From Sphingomonas sp. ERG5 (GTDB taxonomy: Bacteria > Pseudomonadota > Alphaproteobacteria > Sphingomonadales > Sphingomonadaceae), in assembly GCF_000803065.1 (NCBI RefSeq), contig NZ_JSXI01000071.1, positions 1 to 49,429 on the forward strand: a DNA stretch of 49,429 nt, in the 5' to 3' direction. The notes beneath the pieces were generated by a model. It did no database searches. It worked only from the letters and a program-made list of their open reading frames with translations, and was not told the origin of the DNA. Below, piece by piece: positions 41,156 to 49,039 of the stretch (position 1 is its first letter; every line of letters starts with the position of its first letter). The translations under genes were made by a program, and so were the position numbers.

Positions 41156-42043
41156 ATGCGCAAGTTGTTATCGACGATCCTCGCCACCACGCTGGTGCTC
41201 GGCACCGGGCCAGCGGGCTTCGCACAAGTGCGCACGATCGATCCCAATCAGGCGATCGATTCCGATCTGTCCCGATCGGCACCCGCTCAGCGCGCTCAAA
41301 GCGCACCCGTTCCGCTCGACCAACAGCAATCCTATCCGGAGTCCCAGCCGGTCGACCCGGGCCCATCCAATCCATATCCGGCCGACCAGCAGTACCAGGC
41401 GCAGCAATATCAATCGCCCCAGTACCAATCGCCTCAGTCTCAGTCGCCGCAGTACCAGCCCCAATATCAATCGCCCCAGTATCAGGCGAACGTGCCGCAA
41501 TCGGACGTGCCGCAGTCGGACCCCAACCGCGCCAATGCCGCGGCCGAGGCCGCGACGGCGACCACCTTCAAGCGTGAGGAACTGCTTCGCGCCGCCGAAA
41601 GCACGTTCGGCAAGGGCACATCGGGCCTTGCGGGCATGCTCGAGAAGCTGCTGAAGGAACAGGGCGAACCCAACGCCTATATCGCCGGCAGCGAAGCGTC
41701 GGGCGCGATCGTCGTCGGCTTGCGTTACGGCAAGGGCGAGCTGTTCCATAAGGTCGAGGGCCAGCAGAAGGTCTATTGGACCGGTCCGTCGGTCGGCTTC
41801 GATCTGGGCGGTGACGGCAACAAGGTCTTCGCGCTGGTCTACAACCTCCATGATTCGGAAGATCTGTACAGGCGCTTCCCGTCGGGCGAGGGCCGGCTCT
41901 ACTTCGTCGGCGGTCTGGCGGCGACATATTTGCGGCGCGGCGACATCGTCGTCATTCCGATCCGCCTCGGCATCGGATGGCGCCAGGGCGTCAATGTCGG
42001 CTATATGAAGTTCAGCCATAAATCGAAGTGGTTCCCGCTATAA
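41156..42043 (+). CDS. eipA: EipA/DUF1134-family exported protein
   Basis: Protein of 295 residues with a signal peptide (LLSTILATTLVLGTGPAGFAQ, in part: LLSTILATTLVLGTG). The N-terminal mature part is a low-complexity Gln/Pro/Ser/Tyr linker with repeats of QYQSPQ (about residues 70-120). A short hinge with PQSDVPQSD follows. The C-terminal DUF1134 domain (about 140-295) shows GAIVVGLRYGKGELFHKVEG, YWTGPSVGFDLGGDG, ALVYNLHDSEDLYRRFP and PIRLGIGWRQGVNVGYMKF. In Brucella, EipA is a periplasmic protein that supports envelope integrity. Start at 41156 has GGGGGAG upstream. The repetitive linker is much longer than I recall for Brucella. Confidence 0.9.
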   Translation: MRKLLSTILATTLVLGTGPAGFAQVRTIDPNQAIDSDLSRSAPAQRAQSAPVPLDQQQSYPESQPVDPGPSNPYPADQQYQAQQYQSPQYQSPQSQSPQYQPQYQSPQYQANVPQSDVPQSDPNRANAAAEAATATTFKREELLRAAESTFGKGTSGLAGMLEKLLKEQGEPNAYIAGSEASGAIVVGLRYGKGELFHKVEGQQKVYWTGPSVGFDLGGDGNKVFALVYNLHDSEDLYRRFPSGEGRLYFVGGLAATYLRRGDIVVIPIRLGIGWRQGVNVGYMKFSHKSKWFPL

Positions 42044-42492
42044 GAACGGCCCCGGCCACCCCATCTGCCCCGCTGTCGCCGAATGTGGAGCGCGCCCGGA
42101 CGCTGCTCCGCTGGTTGCTGGCCGCCGCTTACCTGATCGCCGGGATTGCGCATCTGCGCTCGCCGCAGACTTTCCTGGCGATCACCCCGGGCTGGGTGCC
42201 CTTCCCGCACCAGACGATCATGATCACCGGCCTGTGCGAGATTGCCGGGGCGCTGGCGCTGCTGACCATGCGGCTGCGCTGGATCGCGGGCGTGATGCTC
42301 GCCGCCTATGCGGTCTGCGTCTATCCCGCCAATATCAAACATGCGGTCGACGGCATCGCGATCGGTGGCAAGACACTGGGCCTATGGTATCATATTCCGC
42401 GTCTGGCGTTTCAACCGGTGATCATCTGGTGGGCATTATTTGCCGGCCGGGTGACCAGCTGGCCGTTCCGACGGCGGGAGTATCCGAACTGA
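42028..42492 (+). CDS. DoxX-like small membrane protein
   Basis: Membrane protein of 154 residues with four hydrophobic helices (about residues 25-45, 63-80, 85-105 and 130-145). The segments AAAYLIAGIAHLRSPQTFLAITPGW (in part: LIAGIAHLRSPQTFL) and CEIAGALALL, then AYAVCVYPANIKHAVD, resemble DoxX-family proteins. The substrate is not known. The chosen start is GTG 42028, overlapping the eipA end by 16 bases. GTG at 42085, just before the first helix, is an equally good alternative. The stop overlaps the next ATG (TGATG). Confidence 0.8.
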   Translation: MVPAIRTAPATPSAPLSPNVERARTLLRWLLAAAYLIAGIAHLRSPQTFLAITPGWVPFPHQTIMITGLCEIAGALALLTMRLRWIAGVMLAAYAVCVYPANIKHAVDGIAIGGKTLGLWYHIPRLAFQPVIIWWALFAGRVTSWPFRRREYPN

Positions 42493-42647
42493 TGACCGAT
42501 TCGATCGACGACACCATCATCGACACGCCCGAAGGCCCGATGACCTGGGCGCAGTGGAAGAAGAAGAATCCGGTGCAAATCCCCTCACGCCGCACCAAGG
42601 GCAAGGACCTTCCGGTCAAGGTGAAGCGGTTTACCGAGACGAAGTGA
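42492..42647 (+). CDS. Small basic hypothetical protein
   Basis: Protein of 51 residues beginning MTDSIDDTIIDTPEGPMTWAQ (in part: MTDSIDDTIIDTPEGPMTW). The acidic N-terminus is followed by a Lys/Arg-rich tail (WKKKNPVQIPSRRTKGKD, then VKVKRFTETK). The start overlaps the stop of the DoxX-like gene, so it is coupled to it. No family recognised. The amino-acid pattern is that of a real small protein, and reading-frame coupling supports it. Confidence 0.7.
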   Translation: MTDSIDDTIIDTPEGPMTWAQWKKKNPVQIPSRRTKGKDLPVKVKRFTETK

Positions 42648-42657
42648 CGCGGGCCGC

Positions 42658-43200
42658 TCAGGCCGAAGGGATATCCGCGCGGACTTTGGTGAGGATGCGG
42701 CCCAGTAAATTGCTCCCACGCCATTGGGTCGGGTCGCGCGCGGCGGGATCGTCGACCGTCAGCCCGATGCCCCAGATCCAGTCACGCGCATTGGCCTCGA
42801 CGAGCATGGCCGGCATGGTGGCGCGAAGCTGGCGGCCCGCACCCCGGTTCTGCCGGAACTTCGCGAGATTCCCGGCATAGACAATGGTGACTTTCCATTC
42901 ATCCCAGACGTCCTGCCGAAATCCCTCGACCAAATGACCATGGCGTTTCTGTTCGGATGGGTCGGCGGTGGCCAGAATGGCCGCGGCACGTGGCGCATCG
43001 CCAAACAGCTCCGCCTTGGCGACCATCATCCATTGCTCCGCGGTCGCAAAATGCCGCTCCCCGATCGAGAAAGGCGTGGCGTGCCATTGGCTGAACACCC
43101 CGCGGATGAACGGGGTGAAAGTGACGAAGTCAGCGGGGTCGGGAAGCTGTTCGATCGAAAGCCGTTCGCCCCAGCTCGATACGCAGGCCGCGTCGTCCAT
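42658..43200 (-). CDS. NADAR-family protein (YbiA-like)
   Basis: Protein of 180 residues with the NADAR core: FTPFIRGVFSQWHATPF, ATAEQWMMVAKAELFGD, KRHGHLVEGFRQDVWDEWK, LAKFRQNRGAGRQLRAT and DWIWGIGLTVDDPAARDP, then WRGSNLLGRILTKVR. This family includes YbiA, an N-glycosidase that removes damaged riboflavin-pathway intermediates, and NADAR proteins that reverse ADP-ribosylation of guanine in nucleic acid. Which activity this one has cannot be read from the sequence. The ATG directly abuts the dihydroorotase stop (TGAATG), so both are in one transcript. Only the 10 bases 42648-42657 separate its stop from the small basic gene's stop (convergent). Confidence 0.9.
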   Translation of the reverse strand: MDDAACVSSWGERLSIEQLPDPADFVTFTPFIRGVFSQWHATPFSIGERHFATAEQWMMVAKAELFGDAPRAAAILATADPSEQKRHGHLVEGFRQDVWDEWKVTIVYAGNLAKFRQNRGAGRQLRATMPAMLVEANARDWIWGIGLTVDDPAARDPTQWRGSNLLGRILTKVRADIPSA

Positions 43201-44526
43201 TCAGCCGAACTCGACTGCCTCGAAACGGATCGGCTCGCCGATCGCGACTTCGGCCAATGCCCCATCCCACATTACGCGCTGGCCACGCACGATCGTGCCG
43301 ATCGGCTTGCCGGTCAGCTCCATGCCGGTGAAGGGCGACCAGCCACAGCGTGATGCGAGCCACGCGTCGGTGATCGTCCAGCGCGCTTTCAGATCGACGA
43401 TCGAGAAATCCGCGTCATAGCCCATGGCGATGCGCCCCTTGCCGATAATGCCGAACACGCGCTGCGGCCCCGCGCTGGTCAAATCGATCACGCGCTGCAG
43501 CGTCGTGCGCCCGTGCGCGACATGATCGAGCATCAATGGCAGCATCGTCTGCACGCCGGGCATGCCGCTCGGCGAATCGGGATAGGGCTTGGCCTTTTCC
43601 TCGCGCGTATGCGGCGCATGGTCGGAGCCGAGAATGTCGGGCACCCCCTGGTTGAGCCAGTGCCACAGGCCGTCGCGATGCGCGCCGGAGCGGATCGGCG
43701 GGTTCATCTGCGCCCAGGTGCCGAGCCGCGGATAGGCTTCTTCGCCGGCCAGGGTGAGATGCTGCGGCGTCACTTCGCACGTCGCGATGTCCTTGTTCGC
43801 GCCGAGCAATTCGAGTTCGGCCGGCGTCGTCACATGCAGCACATGGATGCGCCGCCGCGCCGCGCGCGCCAGCTTCAGGATGCGCCGCGTCGCGAGCAGC
43901 GCGCTTTCATCGTCGCGCCACACCGGATGCGACGAGGCGTCACCCGCGACCCGCTCGCCGGCGCGCGCATTCATCCGTGCCTCGTCCTCGGCATGGATCG
44001 CGACACGGCGATGACCGGAGGCCAGCACTTCGGCGAGGCTCGCATCCTCCGCCACCAGCAAGTCACCGGTCGAGGCGCCCATGAATATCTTGACCCCCGC
44101 CGTACCGGGCATGCGCTCCAGTTCGGCCAGGCTCGCGGCATTATGGTTGGTCGCGCCGACGTAAAAGGCGTGGTCGCACCACATGCGATGATGCGCGCGG
44201 GCCAGCTTGTCCTCGATCGCTTCGGCCGAATCCGTGTTGGGCTTGGTGTTGGGCATCTCGAACACCGCAGTCACGCCGCCGAGCACCGCCGCGCGTGCGC
44301 CGCTTTCGAGATCCTCCTTGTGGACCAGGCCGGGCTCGCGGAAATGCACCTGGGTATCGATCACACCGGGCAGGATATCGAGACCAGTACAATCGATCGT
44401 CTCGCCCGCATCGCCCGCGCCGCCGATCGCGACGATCCTGCCACCGCGTACGCCGACACTTGTTTGCACGGGCCCGCTCGGCAAATGAACGGTGCCGTTG
44501 ATCAGAAGAAGGTCGAATTGCGCCAT
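43201..44526 (-). CDS. pyrC: Dihydroorotase-family amidohydrolase with altered metal motif
   Basis: Amidohydrolase of 441 residues; in pyrimidine synthesis dihydroorotase closes carbamoyl aspartate to dihydroorotate. Family segments are LPGVIDTQVHFREPG, GVTAVFEMPNT, the GVKIFMGAS lysine, AIHAEDE, HVLHVTT, PPIRSG and ILGSDHAPHT. The usual DxHVH metal motif reads DTQVH (Gln59, His61), so the first metal-binding His is Gln. All other metal and substrate positions appear intact. I recall the same QVH form in other alphaproteobacteria, so it may be a functional subclass rather than an inactive copy. It heads the operon with the NADAR gene. Start ATG 44526. The start of ygfZ lies 70 bases away on the opposite strand. 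Confidence 0.9.
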   Translation of the reverse strand: MAQFDLLLINGTVHLPSGPVQTSVGVRGGRIVAIGGAGDAGETIDCTGLDILPGVIDTQVHFREPGLVHKEDLESGARAAVLGGVTAVFEMPNTKPNTDSAEAIEDKLARAHHRMWCDHAFYVGATNHNAASLAELERMPGTAGVKIFMGASTGDLLVAEDASLAEVLASGHRRVAIHAEDEARMNARAGERVAGDASSHPVWRDDESALLATRRILKLARAARRRIHVLHVTTPAELELLGANKDIATCEVTPQHLTLAGEEAYPRLGTWAQMNPPIRSGAHRDGLWHWLNQGVPDILGSDHAPHTREEKAKPYPDSPSGMPGVQTMLPLMLDHVAHGRTTLQRVIDLTSAGPQRVFGIIGKGRIAMGYDADFSIVDLKARWTITDAWLASRCGWSPFTGMELTGKPIGTIVRGQRVMWDGALAEVAIGEPIRFEAVEFG

Positions 44527-44596
44527 CGCTCTTTACCTCGGGCTTGTTTCGCTCGGGCCCCTTTCACCTGAGCCTGCGCACCCCTACCTGTTCGTC

Positions 44597-45319
44597 ATGA
44601 GCGAGACCACCCCGACGATGCTGGCCGACCGCGCGCTGATTCGCGTTTCCGGCGATGATGTCCACGGCTTTCTGCAGGGCCTGATCACCGCGGACACAAT
44701 GGGGCCACTCCCGGCCTGGGCGGGGTTGCTGACGCCGCAGGGCAAGGCGCTGTTCGATTTCCTGCTTTGGAGCGACGGCGACGATCTGCTGATCGATTGC
44801 GAAGCGGACCAGGTCGACGCGCTCGTTCGGCGGCTGTCGATCTATCGCTTGCGCCGGGCAATCGTCATCGCCCGCGACGCAAATCTGGCCGTGCATTGGT
44901 CGCGCGACGATGGCGCGGACCGGGACAGGGGCACGCCCGATCCCCGGCTGGCCGAACTGGGGCAACGCTGGCTCGCCCCACCTTCCGCGCCCGCCAGCGG
45001 CTGGCTTGCCCACCGATTGTCGCTTGGCGTGACCGAGGGTCTGGCCGAACTGGGCAGCGACAAGACATTATGGCTGGAATGCAATGCCCGCGAACTGAAC
45101 GGTGTCAGCTTCACCAAGGGCTGTTATGTCGGCCAGGAAAATACCGCGCGCATGCATCATCGATCGAAGGTCAACCGGCGCCTGGTGGTCGCGCCACTGG
45201 GCGAGGCTGGCGAGCGGACGCGCGCCGTCTATCCGGAACTCGGCCTGATGGTCGAGCATCGCCGGGTCGAGGCGCTCGGCGACGCGCTTCGACCCGACTG
45301 GCTTGCCGCCGCGCTATAA
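44597..45319 (+). CDS. ygfZ: YgfZ/GcvT-like folate-binding protein
   Basis: Protein of 240 residues. The family hallmark KGCYVGQEN (Cys176) is present. In bacteria this Cys-containing motif is needed for tetrahydrofolate-dependent maintenance of Fe-S cluster enzymes (for example MiaB). Upstream segments FLQGLITAD, LLTPQGKALFDFLL and YRLRRAI also match. The start at 44597 is chosen because the preceding frame is unlike any homologue. It is divergent from the dihydroorotase gene with 70 bases between. The 3' end overlaps the convergent VOC gene by 6 bases. Confidence 0.93.
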   Translation: MSETTPTMLADRALIRVSGDDVHGFLQGLITADTMGPLPAWAGLLTPQGKALFDFLLWSDGDDLLIDCEADQVDALVRRLSIYRLRRAIVIARDANLAVHWSRDDGADRDRGTPDPRLAELGQRWLAPPSAPASGWLAHRLSLGVTEGLAELGSDKTLWLECNARELNGVSFTKGCYVGQENTARMHHRSKVNRRLVVAPLGEAGERTRAVYPELGLMVEHRRVEALGDALRPDWLAAAL

Positions 45320-45736
45320 CCCGAAGGTCACCAGCCCGTTCGCGTCGATCGACCAGGCGGGATTCCACGCGATTTCCCAGGCATGATCGTCAGGGTCGGC
45401 GACATAGCCGCGAAATCCCCCATGGGCCGGCGCATCACCCGGTCGCAGCATCGTGCCGCCGGCGCGAACCAGGCGGTCGATCAGCGGCTGGACCTCCTCC
45501 GCTTGCGGCACGTTATGCGCCATCGCAAAGGCGCCCGGCTTGCTCAGCCCGCTCCGCTGCATATCGGCCTCGAGCCCCGGCTGAAGCCAGGTGCCAAGCA
45601 TCAGGCCATTCATCTGATAGAAGATGATCTCGTCATTCTCGAACACCGGCGTCCAGCCAAAGCCCCCGACATAGAAGAGCCGTGAGCGCGCGAGATCGGC
45701 AACGCCGATGGTGATGACGGAAATCTGTTGCTGCAT
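45314..45736 (-). CDS. VOC-superfamily (glyoxalase-like) protein
   Basis: Protein of 140 residues with a VOC fold: TIGVADLARSRLFYVGGFGW, FYQMNGLMLGTW, the middle NVPQAEEVQPLIDRLVRAGG and YVADPDDHAWEIAWNP. Metal residues of the glyoxalase set are only partly visible: the late Glu in WEIAW and the DPDDH motif are there. It may be a metal-free VOC member. Function cannot be named. The start at 45736 (MQQQISV) is chosen because the upstream ATG adds a non-family leader. The next gene upstream is 262 bases away and on the other strand. Confidence 0.88.
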   Translation of the reverse strand: MQQQISVITIGVADLARSRLFYVGGFGWTPVFENDEIIFYQMNGLMLGTWLQPGLEADMQRSGLSKPGAFAMAHNVPQAEEVQPLIDRLVRAGGTMLRPGDAPAHGGFRGYVADPDDHAWEIAWNPAWSIDANGLVTFGL

Positions 45737-45998
45737 GGTCCACACCCTTATGTTCGCCAACGCACGAAGCGCAGGCGTTCAGGGTCGTGGGACTCGATGC
45801 GATAGCATCGGCCAGAACACCCGGTGGGTGCGATCGGGCTAACCATACCGATCCGCCTTTCTCGACCAGGTCTTCTACCCATCGGACGGGGACGGCGCAA
45901 TCGGGCTAAAGCGCACTTTACCTCGCGAGATGTTCAAGGCATGGTATTGATCCGGCGTCGAGATATCCATCCCGCCAGCAGAATCGCGAGAGCCTCGA

Positions 45999-46931
45999 AT
46001 GATCGAAAGCGGCACGCACACCCCAGGTGTGTCGGCGGAGTCCTTTGGCCTCCCGCCCAATACCGCATTGCGTTACGAGCAGCCGGATTCGCGTCTGACC
46101 GGTTATATCACCGACTATCATGTGCTCGATTCGGATGTGGGTCCATCGGGCAGCGCGATCGAATGGATGCTGCCGAGTTGGCCGGCAATCCGCGTCATTC
46201 TCGCCGATAATCCCATCGCGCTGACCCTTGGCGAGACGATTTACGACCCGATGCCGGAGGCGACCCTGTACGGCACGACCAGCAAGGCGATGCGGGTCAC
46301 GAGCTCGGGCGGGGTGACGATCGGTGCGGGGATCACCCCGCTTGGCTGGTCACGACTGTTTCGCGGGCGAGCCGACGAGTATCGCGACCGGATCGTGCCG
46401 CTCGACACGATGATGTCGGCGGACATTACCGGAGAGCTCGTCTCGCTTTTGCGGACGTCCGATCGCGCGTTGGATGTGAAGGATATCCTCGACCGTTTTT
46501 TCCTGAAGCATATGGGTCCGCCGGATCGCAGCGAAGCGGAGATCAGGGCGTTGATGACGCTGATCGTCGACGACCGGACGCTCGATCTCTCGACCGCGGC
46601 AGCGCGGATCGGGATCGATGCTCGCCGGTTGCGGCGGCTGGCGACGCACCATTTCGGTTTCCCGCCCAAGACCCTGCTGCTTCGCGCACGCTTTCTGCGC
46701 TCGTTCCTCAAAATGCTCGCGGTTCGCGACCATGCCGATTATTCGCTGATCGCCGCCACCTATCACGATGCATCGCATTTCCTGCGTGACGCCAACCGCT
46801 TTCTCGGCATGACCCCGCGGCGTTTCATGGCCATGAAGACGCCCTATCTCGACGCAGCCCTTCGCGCTCGCGCTGCCGTGTTCGGCACGGCGACCACCGC
46901 GCTGCACAATGTGGACACCGAGCGGAGCTAA
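45999..46931 (+). CDS. AraC-family transcriptional regulator
   Basis: Protein of 310 residues. The C-terminal region (about 185-285) has an AraC-type double helix-turn-helix: DLSTAAARIGIDARRLRRLATHHFGFPPKTLL (in part: GIDARRLRRLATHHFGFPP), then DYSLIAATYHDASHFLRDANRFLGMTPRRF (in part: DASHFLRDANRFLGMTPRRF). The N-terminal part is a beta-rich sensory domain (EWMLPSWPAIRVIL and TLYGTTSKAMRV) with no clear metal or ligand motif. The target is unknown. The gene ends 6 bases before the AAA ATPase gene, so the two are probably co-transcribed. Confidence 0.92.
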   Translation: MIESGTHTPGVSAESFGLPPNTALRYEQPDSRLTGYITDYHVLDSDVGPSGSAIEWMLPSWPAIRVILADNPIALTLGETIYDPMPEATLYGTTSKAMRVTSSGGVTIGAGITPLGWSRLFRGRADEYRDRIVPLDTMMSADITGELVSLLRTSDRALDVKDILDRFFLKHMGPPDRSEAEIRALMTLIVDDRTLDLSTAAARIGIDARRLRRLATHHFGFPPKTLLLRARFLRSFLKMLAVRDHADYSLIAATYHDASHFLRDANRFLGMTPRRFMAMKTPYLDAALRARAAVFGTATTALHNVDTERS

Positions 46932-46937
46932 GGGCCG

Positions 46938-47483
46938 ATGAACCGCTTCGTGGTCATTTCGGGATGCTCGGGCGGCGGCAAATCAACGCTGCTCAGAGAA
47001 CTGGGGCAACGCGGCCATGGCGTTGTCGATGAACCGGGACGGCGGATTGTCGAACAGGAATTGAGCCGCCAAGGATCGGCGCTGCCATGGGTCGATGCAA
47101 TCGCCTTCGCCCATCGCGCGCTCGAGAGGGCACTGGCCGACCGTGCGGCCGCCGAACATTTGCCGGGCTGGGTCTTTTTCGACCGCAGCGTGATCGATGC
47201 CGCCGCCGCTCTCGAGCATCTGACAGATGGCCACGGCCCGGACATCGACGCCTTGCCGCGCTACCATGATACGGTCTTTCTGACACCGCCCTGGCCGGAA
47301 ATCTATGTCACCGACCATGAGCGACGCCACAGCTTCGACGACGCCGTCGCGGAATATCAGCGCTTGCTGCTTGCCTATCCGGTCAGTGGTTATGACGTAT
47401 CGGTGCTCGACAAAGGCACTGTCGGCCAGCGTGCCGATGCCATCCTCGCAACACTGGCACGGTCAACGCCTGCCCCGAATTGA
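46938..47483 (+). CDS. AAA ATPase, NadR/AAA_28-like kinase-type protein
   Basis: Protein of 181 residues with Walker A GCSGGGKST (residues 9-17), a conserved VVDEPGRRIVEQEL stretch (in part: VVDEPGRRIVEQE), the VFFDRSVIDAAAA Walker B-like region and TPPWPEIYVTDHERRHSF. This matches the AAA_28 group of small P-loop ATPases, related to NadR and to nucleotide kinases. The substrate is unknown. The start at 46938 lies 6 bases after the AraC gene stop. Confidence 0.88.
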   Translation: MNRFVVISGCSGGGKSTLLRELGQRGHGVVDEPGRRIVEQELSRQGSALPWVDAIAFAHRALERALADRAAAEHLPGWVFFDRSVIDAAAALEHLTDGHGPDIDALPRYHDTVFLTPPWPEIYVTDHERRHSFDDAVAEYQRLLLAYPVSGYDVSVLDKGTVGQRADAILATLARSTPAPN

Positions 47484-47534
47484 CGAGAGGACAAGGTCAA
47501 CCGCCGCTCCCGCCGGGAGCGCTCAAGCCTTCGC

Positions 47535-48836
47535 TTACCGCCCGATCGAGCTGTACGCGAATCCGGCCCGCTCGACTTCCGACGGTGGATAAATGTTGCG
47601 CAGATCAACCATCACCGGCGCGCCCATCACGCTGGCGAGCCGTTTCAGATCGAGCGCGCGAAACACGTCCCACTCGGTCACGATCACCACGGCATCGGCA
47701 CCGGTGGCCGCTTCATAGGCGTCTTTGCAATAGGTGATTTCGGGCATCATCACCTTGGCCGGCTCCATCCCTTCGGGGTCATAGCCGCGCACTGTCGCGC
47801 CCGCGTCGATCAGGCTCTGAACGATCGCCAGGCTTGGCGCATCGCGCATGTCGTCGGTATTGGGCTTGAAGGTAAGGCCAAGCACGGCAACGGTCTTACC
47901 CTTGCCCGCGCCACCCAATGCCTTGATCACCTTGCGGCCCATCGCCCGCTTACGGTTATCATTGACCTGCACCACCGCCTCGACAATCCGCACCGGCGTT
48001 TCGTAATCCTCGGCGGTCTTGAGCAGCGCCAGCGTGTCCTTCGGGAAGCATGACCCGCCATAGCCCGGCCCAGCATGAAGAAACTTCGATCCGATCCGGT
48101 TGTCGAGACCGATGCCGCGCGACACATCCTGCACATTCGCGCCAACCGCTTCACACAGATCGGCGATTTCATTGATGAACGTGATCTTGGTCGCCAAGAA
48201 CGCATTGGCAGCATATTTGATCAGCTCGGCGGTGCGCCGGCCAGTGAACAGGATCGGGCTCTCGTTGAGATAGAGCGGGCGATAAACATCGCGCATCACT
48301 TGCATCGCACGCACGTCCTCAGTGCCGATGACGATGCGGTCGGGGCGCTTGAAATCGCCGATGGCGGCGCCTTCGCGCAGGAATTCGGGGTTGGAGACGA
48401 CCGCCACCTCATGGCCCTTCACTATTTCGGCCATGATCGCCTCGACCTTGTCGCCGGTCCCGACCGGGACTGTCGATTTGGTCACGATCACGATCGGACC
48501 AGTCACCGCTTCGGCGATCTCGCGCGAGGCGGCAAAGACGTAGGACAGATCGGCATGACCATCGCCACGCCGCGAGGGCGTACCAACCGCGATGAAGACC
48601 GCATCTGCGCCCGCGACTGCACTTTTCAAATCGGTTGTGAAAGTGAGACGGCCTGCCGCGACATTGGCTGCGACCAGCTTGTCGAGGCCAGGTTCGAAAA
48701 TCGGCATCCGCCCCGCCTCGAGCGCGGCAATCTTTGACTCGTCCTTGTCGACGCAGATCACGTCATGACCAAAATCCGAGAAACAAGCGCCGGAAACCAG
48801 GCCGACATAGCCCGAGCCAATCATCGTGATACGCAT
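47535..48836 (-). CDS. ugd: UDP-glucose 6-dehydrogenase
   Basis: Enzyme of 433 residues that oxidises UDP-glucose to UDP-glucuronate for extracellular polysaccharide. It has the NAD motif GSGYVGLVSG near residue 6, DADAVFIAVGTPS-like segment (GADAVFIAVGTPS), PVGTGDKVEAIM, the ALIKYAANAFLATKI helix (in part: ELIKYAANAFLATKI) and the catalytic loop GYGGSCFPKDT with Cys263. The C-terminal domain has LGLTFKPNTDDMRDAPS. The start at 48836 (MRITMIGSGYVG) is the family's; six further codons upstream lack support. In sphingomonads this sugar nucleotide feeds sphingan-type polymers, but no polymer genes are in the window. Confidence 0.97.
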   Translation of the reverse strand: MRITMIGSGYVGLVSGACFSDFGHDVICVDKDESKIAALEAGRMPIFEPGLDKLVAANVAAGRLTFTTDLKSAVAGADAVFIAVGTPSRRGDGHADLSYVFAASREIAEAVTGPIVIVTKSTVPVGTGDKVEAIMAEIVKGHEVAVVSNPEFLREGAAIGDFKRPDRIVIGTEDVRAMQVMRDVYRPLYLNESPILFTGRRTAELIKYAANAFLATKITFINEIADLCEAVGANVQDVSRGIGLDNRIGSKFLHAGPGYGGSCFPKDTLALLKTAEDYETPVRIVEAVVQVNDNRKRAMGRKVIKALGGAGKGKTVAVLGLTFKPNTDDMRDAPSLAIVQSLIDAGATVRGYDPEGMEPAKVMMPEITYCKDAYEAATGADAVVIVTEWDVFRALDLKRLASVMGAPVMVDLRNIYPPSEVERAGFAYSSIGR

Positions 48837-48984
48837 GGTGGACCGATATCCCATTGTTTGCGGGCGTCACCGCCCGTGTCACCGCGATGCTCTAGCCGAA
48901 CATCGTCAAATTGCCACCCCATAGGCTTGGAGCAAGCAGACAAAGGGCAGCAAGCGAGCGTGAGATCGAAGCGCCCCGGACACA

Positions 48985-49016
48985 CAAAAGGGAGGCCAGC
49001 GATGCTGACCTCCCTT
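48985..49016 (-). terminator. Rho-independent terminator for the OmpA-family gene
   Basis: On the minus strand AAGGGAGGTCAGC (from 49016) pairs with GCTGGCCTCCCTT across an ATC loop. There is one G-U pair and no bulge. A TTTT run follows at 48989-48986. It lies 24 bases after the stop of the OmpA-family gene, which is where its transcript should end. It also separates that gene from ugd. Confidence 0.85.
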
Positions 49017-49039
49017 CCATGTTTTGTACGAGACTAGGC

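Noticed and set aside
45831..45910. Repeated ATCGGGCTAA-like sequence upstream of the AraC gene
   Set aside because: Two imperfect copies of about 10 bases are not enough to claim an operator.
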